A stretch of 23,294 nt of DNA, taken from positions 1 to 23,294 of the forward strand of contig CALEMB010000047.1 in assembly GCA_937902805.1 (NCBI GenBank), read 5' to 3'. Shown here one piece after another: positions 1 to 6,879 of the stretch; position 1 is the first letter of the stretch, and each line of letters begins with the position of its first letter. Origin of the DNA: an uncultured Bacteroidales bacterium. GTDB lineage: Bacteria > Bacteroidota > Bacteroidia > Bacteroidales > F082. The notes beneath the pieces were generated by a model. The model was not told the origin of the DNA, did no database searches, and was given only the letters and a program-made list of their open reading frames with translations. The position numbers and the translations under genes are program-made.

Positions 1-38
1 GATACTGCGGGAGACCGTGGGAAAGTAGTTCGCCGCCC
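1..38 (+). rRNA. rrf: 5S ribosomal RNA, 3' end (partial)
   Basis: The first ~38 bases match the conserved 3' third of bacterial 5S rRNA: the GATACTGCG start of helix IV, the GTGGGAAAGTAG return strand, and the terminal CGCCGCC that pairs with the 5' end of the molecule. The 5' two thirds lie outside the window, so a 16S-23S-5S operon presumably ends here. The exact mature 3' end is uncertain by a few bases. A terminator hairpin follows within about 12 bases, as expected for the last gene of an rRNA operon. Confidence 0.85.
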
Positions 39-49
39 ACCCACAACGG

Positions 50-88
50 AGACCCTTCACCCATCCTGGTGAGGGGTTCTCTGTTTTT
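50..88 (+). terminator. Intrinsic terminator of the rRNA operon
   Basis: The arms ACCCTTCACC (52-61) and GGTGAGGGGT (68-77) pair with one G-T wobble around a loop of about 6 bases, extended by flanking GAG/CTC pairs. A run of five T follows at 84-88. The position directly behind the 5S rRNA supports the call. Confidence 0.85.
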
Positions 89-104
89 GTGACTATGGGA
101 ATCC

Positions 105-132
105 TTTCCTATCTTTCTTTTTCCTATCTTTG
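105..132 (+). promoter_or_regulatory. Putative Bacteroidota-type promoter for cdsA-psd
   Basis: TATCTTTG at 125-132 matches the Bacteroidota -7 consensus TAnnTTTG and lies 18 bases before the cdsA ATG. TTTC at 105-108 is a weak -33 candidate with a 16-base spacer. A 12-base direct repeat (TTTCCTATCTTT at 105-116 and 120-131) creates a second, imperfect -7 (TATCTTTC, 110-117). That one is 20 bases downstream of a TTTG at 86-89, inside the terminator T-run. Which box is used cannot be decided from sequence. No Shine-Dalgarno sequence precedes the ATG, as is usual in this phylum. Confidence 0.5.
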
Positions 133-150
133 CATCACATTTAGAATGCC

Positions 151-963
151 ATGAAAGAATTATTGATTCGCTCGGCTTCGGGATTGGTGTTGGCTGGCGT
201 GTTGCTCGGCTGCGTCTTCGCTTCGCCTTGGGCTTATGCCGCTTTGCTCCTGTTCATCGTTGCCGTGGGCACTTATGAGATGTCGAGGCTGATGAAGATG
301 GATTCAGCGGTTGGCATCTGCGTCGGTGAAGCTTTTTCCCTAAGCGCTTTTATTTTAGCTGCTTTGGTGGCCTTACAGGTCATCGGACAACGTTGGCTGC
401 TGCTGGAACTGCCATTGCTCATGACGCCTTTCCTGTATGCCTTGTTCTCGATTAAACATGACGCAAAGCCTATCTTCACCTATCTTTTTGCCTCCTTCAC
501 TTTTTTGTGCCTGCCATCTTCCCTGATGCTTTTCATGTACCGTGAGGATTTGTTTGGCAGTCTAGCGGGTCCTGGCTTGCTTGTCCTTGTGTTCTGCCTC
601 ATGTGGGCGAACGATGTTTTCGCCTATCTGACAGGCAAGTTGTTGGGGAAGCATAAGTTGTTCCTGCGCATTTCTCCTGGAAAAACCATAGAAGGTAGCA
701 TTGGAGGCCTGGTGTTCACGATAATTGCTGTGACGGTTTTCGCGCATTATGCGGATTGGCTTCCTCATACGGCGGCTATAGGAATGGCCTTTATTGCGGT
801 TGTTTTTGGCACTTTGGGTGACTTGTGCGAGTCGATGCTGAAACGTCAGGCGGGCGTGAAGGATTCGGGTAAGCTTATCCCTGGTCACGGTGGCATTTTG
901 GACCGTTTTGACTCCGTGATGTTCAGCGTACCTTTTGTTTTTGTATTTTTGCTGCTGCTATGA
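151..963 (+). CDS. cdsA: Phosphatidate cytidylyltransferase (CDP-diacylglycerol synthase)
   Basis: This integral membrane enzyme converts phosphatidic acid and CTP to CDP-diacylglycerol, the precursor of phosphatidylethanolamine and anionic phospholipids. The 270-residue protein is almost entirely hydrophobic, with about seven or eight predicted membrane segments. It ends with the family signature at residues 228-254: S-x-L-K-R, then K-D-S-G-K, then PGHGGILDRFD, which contains the metal-binding acidic residues. Length is normal for the short bacterial form. The ATG at 151 is preferred because it lies just after a TAnnTTTG box and starts a typical hydrophobic N-terminus. Its stop overlaps the psd start (ATGA at 960-963), which implies translational coupling to the next step-related enzyme. 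pssA, the step between the two, is not in the window. Confidence 0.95.
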   Translation: MKELLIRSASGLVLAGVLLGCVFASPWAYAALLLFIVAVGTYEMSRLMKMDSAVGICVGEAFSLSAFILAALVALQVIGQRWLLLELPLLMTPFLYALFSIKHDAKPIFTYLFASFTFLCLPSSLMLFMYREDLFGSLAGPGLLVLVFCLMWANDVFAYLTGKLLGKHKLFLRISPGKTIEGSIGGLVFTIIAVTVFAHYADWLPHTAAIGMAFIAVVFGTLGDLCESMLKRQAGVKDSGKLIPGHGGILDRFDSVMFSVPFVFVFLLLL

Positions 964-1634
964 AGATAAGTAAACGCTTACACGAAGAAGGGACGAAAGC
1001 CATCCTGATAACCGCAACCATTATTGCGGCACTGGTGATTCTCGTCAATGCTGTATGGCCTTCACAGACGTTTTGGCATGTTCTTCTGTATGCATTTCTT
1101 CTAACGGTGCTTGTGCTGACCATCCGCTTTTTCCGTGTCCCGATTTGGCGCGAGACCACTATTGAGGAAGATATGGTCTTGGCTCCCGCCGATGGCGTGA
1201 TCGCTGCTAACGAGGAGGTGATGGAGGACGAGTATTTTCACGACAAACGCCGTCAGATTTCCATCTTCATGTCGATTTACGACGTGCACATCAATTTCTT
1301 CCCCTTCGATGGCACGGTGACCTATTACAAATATCATCCTGGGAAGTTCCTCGTGGCGTTCAAGCCCAAGTCGTCCACCGACAATGAACACAATACCATT
1401 ATTTTGAAAGACAAAAAAGGCCGCGAGATCCTCGTGCGTCAGATTGCAGGTTTCGTGGCGCGGCGCATCGTCTGTGACCTTGAGCCTGGCGACGAAGCCA
1501 TTGCAGGAGAGGAACTGGGCATGATCCGTTTCGGCTCGCGCGTTGATGTCTTTTTGCCTTTGGATGCTGATGTTAAGGTGAAGATGGGTGGTAGGACTAC
1601 TGGCAAAGAAACGGTGTTGGCGACGCTGAAATAA
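960..1634 (+). CDS. psd: Phosphatidylserine decarboxylase, short (archaeal-type) form
   Basis: The enzyme decarboxylates phosphatidylserine to phosphatidylethanolamine, the main zwitterionic membrane lipid. The 224-residue protein has two N-terminal membrane segments (about residues 15-33 and 38-56), followed by the decarboxylase domain. Visible motifs are APADG with Asp78, DVHINFFP with His110, YHPGKF with His126, and the self-cleavage site F-G-S-R-V (Gly192-Ser193). In this family, cleavage at that Gly-Ser bond makes the pyruvoyl cofactor on the new alpha-chain N-terminus. Length matches the short proenzymes of about 210-230 residues, not the 320-residue E. coli type. It overlaps cdsA by four bases. 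Its stop codon ends at 1634, immediately next to the stop of the convergent gene. Confidence 0.94.
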   Translation: MKISKRLHEEGTKAILITATIIAALVILVNAVWPSQTFWHVLLYAFLLTVLVLTIRFFRVPIWRETTIEEDMVLAPADGVIAANEEVMEDEYFHDKRRQISIFMSIYDVHINFFPFDGTVTYYKYHPGKFLVAFKPKSSTDNEHNTIILKDKKGREILVRQIAGFVARRIVCDLEPGDEAIAGEELGMIRFGSRVDVFLPLDADVKVKMGGRTTGKETVLATLK

Positions 1635-2933
1635 TCAAAGAATCTTCATTATTTCTATTAGGCTCCGTACTTCAAAAGTCCTTTCCCCTTTCTCCTCTTT
1701 TCCGCTTGGATTGAAAAAGATTTGGTCTATGCCCGCGGCACGCGCCCCATCAATGTCGACGGCCATTTCGTCGCCGATGACGATGCTTTCCTCTGCGGTG
1801 GCGTTGGCTTTGCGCAAGGCATAATAGAAAATCTCAGGGTTGGGCTTCTTTACGCCTACCTCTTCCGAAACGGTCAAGGTCTCAAAATAAGGCTCCAAGC
1901 CCGAGCCACTCAGTTTGGTATGCTGCACCTCTTGGAAACCGTTAGTGATTAGATGCAGATGGTATTTCGGCTTCAGATAATCCAGCAATTCCATCGTTCC
2001 AGGTACGAGCTTGACGATGCGTGGAGACCAATAAACATAGTCTTCGCTGAGGTGGTCGGCCAACTCAACATCATGGATGCCGTAATGTTCAAGAGGTCTC
2101 AGGAAACGGGTGCGGTTGAGGTCGTCTTTGGTGATTTTGTTCTCACGGTACAGTTCCCATAGACGTTCGTTTAGCGGATGATATACCTCGTGGAACTCAT
2201 GTGCGCTTGGGATACCGAGACTTTTCAGATTGTATTTCTCGTAAATGCGCTCAAAAGCCACTTCGGCGGCAGCATCGAAATCCCATAGCGTACGATCCAG
2301 ATCGAAGAAAACGTGCTTGTATTTTAATTCGGAATGCTGAATTCGGAATGCTGAATGAGGGCAAAGCCCTTCGTCGCTTTGCGTTATTCCACATTCCGCA
2401 TTCTTAATTCCGCATTTAATTAGCATCTGTCTTTGCCACTCAAACAATGCCACTGCTGCAGCATGGCTCACATTGAGCGAGCGGGTGGGGCCGGGAACAG
2501 GGATGTAGACTACCATATCGCATTGGGCCAGCAACTCGTCGCTGAGGCCGTTACGCTCACTGCCAACGATGAAAGCAACATCTTCTGGTAGCTCGGTATC
2601 GTAGATGCAGGTGGCGTTGTCGGAGGTCTCAATGGCGACGATGGCCTTGCCTTCGGGGACGATGTTGCGCAGGTCGCTTTCCTCGCTGAAATACCAATGG
2701 ATGTTGTCGCGGCTGGAGGCAGCAGCACGACGCACCTTGCCCAAACGATGCTCGTCTTCCTTGCCCAAGAAACAGACCTCTGTGGCCCCGATGTTGTCGG
2801 CCAAACGTATCATGGCCCCGATGTTGTCGGGCGTCATCAGATGGTCGGCGATGACCATGGGGTGAGGCACACGCTCGAAGAGATGTTCAGGCGTGAGTCC
2901 TGCGAACAAGTCGTTGGATTTCAGATAAGCCAT
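1635..2933 (-). CDS. Fused ORF: TrmH/SpoU-family RNA 2'-O-methyltransferase joined to a YjjG-like HAD hydrolase
   Basis: Residues 1-170 are a SpoU-class (knotted) methyltransferase with all three family motifs: PDNIGAMIRLADNIGA (about 35-50), FIVGSERNGLS (about 121-131) and IPVPGPTRSLNVSHAAAVAL (about 144-163). It probably methylates a ribose 2'-OH of rRNA or tRNA using S-adenosylmethionine. Residues 204-432 are a HAD phosphatase resembling YjjG nucleotidases: FFDLDRTLWDFD with Asp211 and Asp213, ITNGF, a KKPNPEIF lysine, and GDEMAVDIDGA. Residues 171-203 are a low-complexity linker encoded entirely by a palindromic repeat (2326-2421). The two proteins are normally separate. There is no stop in the linker and no ATG, GTG or TTG in frame in it. 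The HAD part could therefore be made only as the fusion or from the ATG of Met170. The gene lies 25 bases downstream of ftsZ and may share its transcript. Confidence 0.85.
   Translation of the reverse strand: MAYLKSNDLFAGLTPEHLFERVPHPMVIADHLMTPDNIGAMIRLADNIGATEVCFLGKEDEHRLGKVRRAAASSRDNIHWYFSEESDLRNIVPEGKAIVAIETSDNATCIYDTELPEDVAFIVGSERNGLSDELLAQCDMVVYIPVPGPTRSLNVSHAAAVALFEWQRQMLIKCGIKNAECGITQSDEGLCPHSAFRIQHSELKYKHVFFDLDRTLWDFDAAAEVAFERIYEKYNLKSLGIPSAHEFHEVYHPLNERLWELYRENKITKDDLNRTRFLRPLEHYGIHDVELADHLSEDYVYWSPRIVKLVPGTMELLDYLKPKYHLHLITNGFQEVQHTKLSGSGLEPYFETLTVSEEVGVKKPNPEIFYYALRKANATAEESIVIGDEMAVDIDGARAAGIDQIFFNPSGKEEKGERTFEVRSLIEIMKIL
2326..2421. repeat. 96-bp imperfect palindromic repeat element inside the TrmH-HAD ORF
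   Basis: The left arm is two perfect 14-base tandem copies of AATTCGGAATGCTG (2326-2339, 2340-2353). The right arm (2386-2421) is built from the complementary words ATTCC, CATTCCGCATT and TTAATTCCGC and ends AATT. The arms are imperfectly inverted around a central hairpin, GCAAAGC (2361-2367) against GCTTTGC (2376-2382). The element is exactly 96 bases, a multiple of three, and has no stop in the frame of the host gene. Short AATTC/GGAATGC-type repeats of this look are, to my knowledge, usually found between genes in Bacteroidales. It has no transposase, so a MITE-like or REP-like element is the best description. Confidence 0.75.
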
Positions 2934-2958
2934 AACCGCAAGTCAGGGGTGTAGCGTG

Positions 2959-4722
2959 TCAATCCACGTTGCCATGCAAGTAGGAGTTCTCTCCGCTGAT
3001 GCCGTTTTTAGAGGTAGAGTAGTTCGACAGGTCGTTGTCGTCAGTATGGTTGATATCGACGTTTCGACGCAGGTAGGCAGGCTGGTTTTCAAGCTCTTCC
3101 AAGCCTCTTGCCGTCCTAAAGTTCATGCTCAAGGCGCGCAGACGTTGTTTCTTCAGCTCTTCCTTCGGGTCGATGGTCTTGATTTTCTTGGCTTCGATGA
3201 CAGCCACTTCTTGTTCCGACTTTGACTCGACTTCTTCTCTTGTGATGAAGCGTGAGCTGATTTCAAAGCCTTCGTCGTCACCGCCGTTGGAGCGGAACGG
3301 GTTGTCGAAGACCCTGACGACAGGTCGTTCTTCTTCATAACGCGTCACAGGCTGGGTGTCTTGTGCGGGAGCTATCGGTGTTGCTTCTACGGTGGGCTCA
3401 AAGAGCGGCTCGTCGTCTTCTACGACAGGTGTTTCTTCCTTGGCCTCGGGAGTTTCTTCCACAACTTCAGACGTTTCCACTATGGGCTCCTCAAACGAGA
3501 ACAGATTATGAACGGTTTTTTCCTCAGGTTTCACTTCGGGTTTCACTTCAGGCTTTTCTTCCTTGGTGATGACACTTTCCACCTCGGTTGCTGCAATGGT
3601 ACCCACGGCGGCTCCTGCGGGAGCTACTGGAGCCTCTTTTGCCTCGTTTTTCACTTCTCCGTTTAGGTCGTATACTTTTCTCGGCTGGGTTGAAGCTTGT
3701 TTCTCGTTGATTACTGTATTGTAGGGCTTGGCATCATGGTTGAAGCCGGTGGCAATCAGGGTTACACTGAGGGCTTCGCCGAGGCTTTCGTCGGTGCCGT
3801 TACCCCAGATGACGTCGGAGTTGTTGCCGCAGGCATTTTGGGCGATTTCGAGGATTTCGTCGACTTCGTCCAATGAGACCTCGTTGGTGCCAGAGGTAAT
3901 GTAAAGCAGGATATTTTTCGCGCCTTCGATGTTCGAGTCATTGAGCAAGGGCGAGTGGATGGCATCCTTTATGGCCTTCTCGGCACGGTTCTCGCCTTCA
4001 GCAGTACCCGAGCCCATGATGGCCTTGCCACTGTCCTTCATCACCGTCTTCACGTCCTCGAAGTCGACGTTGACATAGCCAGGCACAGTGATGATTTCCG
4101 CGATGCCACGCGCTGCCGTTGCCAATACATCGTCAGCCTTTTTGAAGGCTTCGGAGAGCTTCATGTTGCCATACTGGTCGCGGAGTTTGTCAGTGCTGAT
4201 GAGGATAAGGGTGTCGACGCACTTTTTGAGTTCCTCGATGCCCGACAAGGCCTGCAACTTACGGCGACGGCCTTCACGTTCCATCGGCATGGTGACGATG
4301 CCCACAGTGAGGATACCTTTCTCCTTGGCCAGCTTGGCCACAACAGGTGCCGCACCTGTGCCTGTGCCGCCACCCATACCAGCGGTGACGAACAACATCT
4401 TGGTGTCGTCATCCAGTAGGGCCTCGATCTCATCGCGGCTCATCTCAGCAGCTTCACGGCCGATGTTGGGGTCGTTGCCGGCACCGAGTTCACGCTTGCC
4501 GAGGTGGACGGTGGTCTTGACGTTGCTCTTCAGCAGGGCTTGGTGGTCGGTGTTGCAAAGGATGAAGTCGACGCCTTGGATGCCTTCTTCCATCATGTGG
4601 TTGACGGCATTGCCGCCGCCGCCGCCCACACCGACGACTTTGATATAGTTAGGCTTGTCTGCGTCAACGAGTTTGAACATCTCATTGCTGTCGTTATTGT
4701 AATTGGTGTAATCTTGTGCCAT
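2959..4722 (-). CDS. ftsZ: Cell division protein FtsZ
   Basis: This tubulin-like GTPase forms the Z ring that organises septation. The 587-residue protein has an N-terminal GTP-binding domain with VGVGGGGGNAVNHM (about 30-43) and the tubulin signature GGGTGTGAA (117-125). The T7 catalytic loop N-V-D-F-E-D (Asn218, Asp220, Asp223) completes the active site across the subunit interface. From about residue 340 there is a long acidic, proline-rich linker with KPEVKPEVKPEEK-like repeats, much longer than in E. coli (383 residues in total). The conserved C-terminal peptide is QPAYLRRNVDIN. The extreme tail NSYLHGNVD resembles the ending of other Bacteroidota FtsZ proteins, so the extension is not a frameshift. 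It starts 20 bases after the ftsA stop. Confidence 0.97.
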   Translation of the reverse strand: MAQDYTNYNNDSNEMFKLVDADKPNYIKVVGVGGGGGNAVNHMMEEGIQGVDFILCNTDHQALLKSNVKTTVHLGKRELGAGNDPNIGREAAEMSRDEIEALLDDDTKMLFVTAGMGGGTGTGAAPVVAKLAKEKGILTVGIVTMPMEREGRRRKLQALSGIEELKKCVDTLILISTDKLRDQYGNMKLSEAFKKADDVLATAARGIAEIITVPGYVNVDFEDVKTVMKDSGKAIMGSGTAEGENRAEKAIKDAIHSPLLNDSNIEGAKNILLYITSGTNEVSLDEVDEILEIAQNACGNNSDVIWGNGTDESLGEALSVTLIATGFNHDAKPYNTVINEKQASTQPRKVYDLNGEVKNEAKEAPVAPAGAAVGTIAATEVESVITKEEKPEVKPEVKPEEKTVHNLFSFEEPIVETSEVVEETPEAKEETPVVEDDEPLFEPTVEATPIAPAQDTQPVTRYEEERPVVRVFDNPFRSNGGDDEGFEISSRFITREEVESKSEQEVAVIEAKKIKTIDPKEELKKQRLRALSMNFRTARGLEELENQPAYLRRNVDINHTDDNDLSNYSTSKNGISGENSYLHGNVD

Positions 4723-4742
4723 GGTATTGGGGTTTTCAGCAG

Positions 4743-6122
4743 TTATTCAATGTCTTCTGGGACAAAGATCTGGGATAATGTTGCTACGATGTTCGATACG
4801 CTGAACTTCTTTTTCTTGTCCTTTTTGGAGCTTGTCTGGGCTTTCTCTTCAGCCGTTTCGTCGGTCTCGGTGTTATCATTGGTGTCGTCTTGCGGCAAGG
4901 GGAGTGGGCTTGCCTTCGCTTTGGACGCGTTCAGGAATTCCTCGTGTTCCATGTGATTGATGGCTTCGATGACGAGGCCGATGCCTGTGGAATACATCGG
5001 GCTTGCCATTTCCTTCATCGTGTTCTTGTTGAGGTGTTCGTTGGGGTAGCCGATGCGCACTTCCAATCCGGTCTTGAACTCGGCCAGTTGTTGGATGTGT
5101 TTCATCAAGGCGCCGCCGCCAGTGAGCACGATACCTGCTATGAGTTGGTTTTCGGATTTCGCTTTCTGGATTTCGTAGTTGACCAGTTCGAAGATCTCCT
5201 CCAGACGGGCTTGGATGATATGCGCCAAGTTCTTGAAAGAGATTTCCTTGGGGTCTCTTCCACGGATGCCGGGGATGGAGACCACTTCGTCGTCGCGGTT
5301 TTCGCTGGCCAGCGCCGAACCGAATTTTACCTTCACCTCTTCGGCGTAATGCTTGATGATGGAACATCCCGTGCAGATGTCCTCGGTGATGATGTTGCCG
5401 CCAAACGGAATCACTGCGGTGTGTTGGATCTTCTTGTTCTTGAAGATGGCGATGTCGGTGGTGCCGCCGCCAATATCGACGAGAACCACGCCAGCGTCCT
5501 TCTCCTCTTCGTCGAGCACGGCCTGTGCCGAGGCGATAGGCTCAAGGATCATGTAGTCCATTTCTAAGCCAGCGCTTTGGATGCACTTCACGATGTTTTT
5601 GGCCGCTGAGGTCTGTCCGATAATGACATGGAAGTTGGCTTCGATTTTGTTGCCTAACATGCCTACGGGATTGGAGGCTACTTCGCCGTCAACGTAAGTG
5701 TCCTGACGGATGACGTCGATGATTTCCTCTCCCGGGGTCATGTTGATCTTAAAGGTGTCTTGGCGCAAACGTTCCAGCTCAGCCTCTGTGATTTCGGTCT
5801 CGTGGTTGTCGCGCATCAACACGCCGCGATGTTGTAGGCTTTTGATGTGTTGGCCAGCAATGCCGACGCTGACGCGGTTGATTTCCACGCCCGACTGCTC
5901 TTCAGCCTGCTTGACAGCCGTTTTGATGGCTTCCACGGTGTCGAGGATGTTGGTGACGACGCCTCTACGCACACCTGTGGAGATGGTTTTTCCGTAACCG
6001 AGAATTGCAATTTTCCCGTTTTCCGCTTTCTGGCCCACGATGCAGGCCACTTTGGTGGTGCCGATGTCTAATCCGACGATGATTTTTCCTTCACTCATAG
6101 CATTATCGTTTTGTACAGACAA
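4743..6122 (-). CDS. ftsA: Cell division protein FtsA
   Basis: This actin-like ATPase tethers FtsZ to the inner membrane and recruits later division proteins. Visible motifs are phosphate 1, GLDIGTTK (18-25), the second nucleotide-binding motif VDIGGGTTD (215-223), and the adenosine motif VLTGGGALM. After a Thr/Glu/Lys-rich linker the protein ends with KKKKFSVSNIVATLSQIF, a plausible amphipathic membrane-targeting helix. Length (459) is within the Bacteroidota range. Two starts are possible. The ATG at 6122 overlaps ftsQ by 20 bases; the ATG at 6098 (Met9, MSEGKIIVGLDIG) begins 4 bases after the ftsQ stop and fits the family N-terminus better. The encoded activity is the same either way. Confidence 0.95.
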   Translation of the reverse strand: MSVQNDNAMSEGKIIVGLDIGTTKVACIVGQKAENGKIAILGYGKTISTGVRRGVVTNILDTVEAIKTAVKQAEEQSGVEINRVSVGIAGQHIKSLQHRGVLMRDNHETEITEAELERLRQDTFKINMTPGEEIIDVIRQDTYVDGEVASNPVGMLGNKIEANFHVIIGQTSAAKNIVKCIQSAGLEMDYMILEPIASAQAVLDEEEKDAGVVLVDIGGGTTDIAIFKNKKIQHTAVIPFGGNIITEDICTGCSIIKHYAEEVKVKFGSALASENRDDEVVSIPGIRGRDPKEISFKNLAHIIQARLEEIFELVNYEIQKAKSENQLIAGIVLTGGGALMKHIQQLAEFKTGLEVRIGYPNEHLNKNTMKEMASPMYSTGIGLVIEAINHMEHEEFLNASKAKASPLPLPQDDTNDNTETDETAEEKAQTSSKKDKKKKFSVSNIVATLSQIFVPEDIE

Positions 6123-6879
6123 TTTGATTTTTATATTGCAGGTTTATGGTTTTCATGTTTTGTGTTTCCAGCCGGTTGAGCCTCTGTTTCATGAAAGTTT
6201 CCAGCCGATATAACTTGTCGGCGGCGAGGCAGGTGTCGCCCACGATGACGCGGGCATCGAGGCCTTTGACGGTAAGTTCGAAATCGTTCTTGGCGTTGCA
6301 GTACAACTGTCCAACGCAGTTTTCAATGAAGGGGTTGGCCTTGATGGCCTTATACCAATACAAGGCGTTGATGATGTTGCGGTCGCTGTTGAGCGTGTCG
6401 CAAAGGATGTACGTGGCGGTGTCGCTGGGCAGGTCGAGATTGCCGCTGGCAATCAACACATAGGGTGTATAGTTGCTGCATGACGGTACCACTATGCCTT
6501 CGTCGGTGACGTATGCCGAACGACCATTGTTGCCGAATACCCTAAGTTGGGGCTCATATTCCTTGAAGCTGACATTCAGGTTGCCATCGAGGCCGATGTG
6601 GGCGGCATTGCTCTCAATCCAGGGGTTGGCATCAAGGCTTTTCTGAATCTTGACCATGTCGACGGTGCCGATTTTCTTGGTCCGGCCATATTCTTCACAG
6701 TAGCTCTCGATTTCTTTTTGCAGCACGCTTCTTCTTACAAAGCCACTGTCACTTGCTGGATGCAAGTTGACGGCTTTCACGGGCGTATTGAGGTAGTTTT
6801 CCCTTGCGAAAATGAACAAAACGACAATCGCAGCGGCCGTAATCACCCACAATGCTATGCTTAATATCTTCTTTACCAT
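6103..6879 (-). CDS. ftsQ: Cell division protein FtsQ
   Basis: FtsQ is a bitopic inner-membrane protein that links early and late division proteins through its periplasmic POTRA and beta domains. The 258-residue protein has a short cytoplasmic N-terminus, one membrane segment (about residues 5-26), and then a periplasmic region. That region contains a POTRA-like stretch ending in NPWIESNAAHIGLDGNLNVSFKEYEPQLRVF, given here as the span around residues 85-116. It also has VTDEGIVVP, a typical FtsQ feature. Sequence conservation in this family is low, so position between murC and ftsA carries much of the weight. It overlaps murC by 7 bases and ftsA by up to 20. Confidence 0.88.
   Translation of the reverse strand: MVKKILSIALWVITAAAIVVLFIFARENYLNTPVKAVNLHPASDSGFVRRSVLQKEIESYCEEYGRTKKIGTVDMVKIQKSLDANPWIESNAAHIGLDGNLNVSFKEYEPQLRVFGNNGRSAYVTDEGIVVPSCSNYTPYVLIASGNLDLPSDTATYILCDTLNSDRNIINALYWYKAIKANPFIENCVGQLYCNAKNDFELTVKGLDARVIVGDTCLAADKLYRLETFMKQRLNRLETQNMKTINLQYKNQIVCTKR

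Noticed and set aside
2959..3060. FtsZ tail beyond the PAYLRR peptide as a frameshift extension
   Set aside because: The last residues NSYLHGNVD resemble the normal ending of other Bacteroidota FtsZ proteins.
3361..3600. Repetitive sequence in ftsZ as a mobile or regulatory repeat
   Set aside because: It encodes the acidic Pro/Glu/Lys/Val-rich linker, which is normally low in complexity and variable in length.
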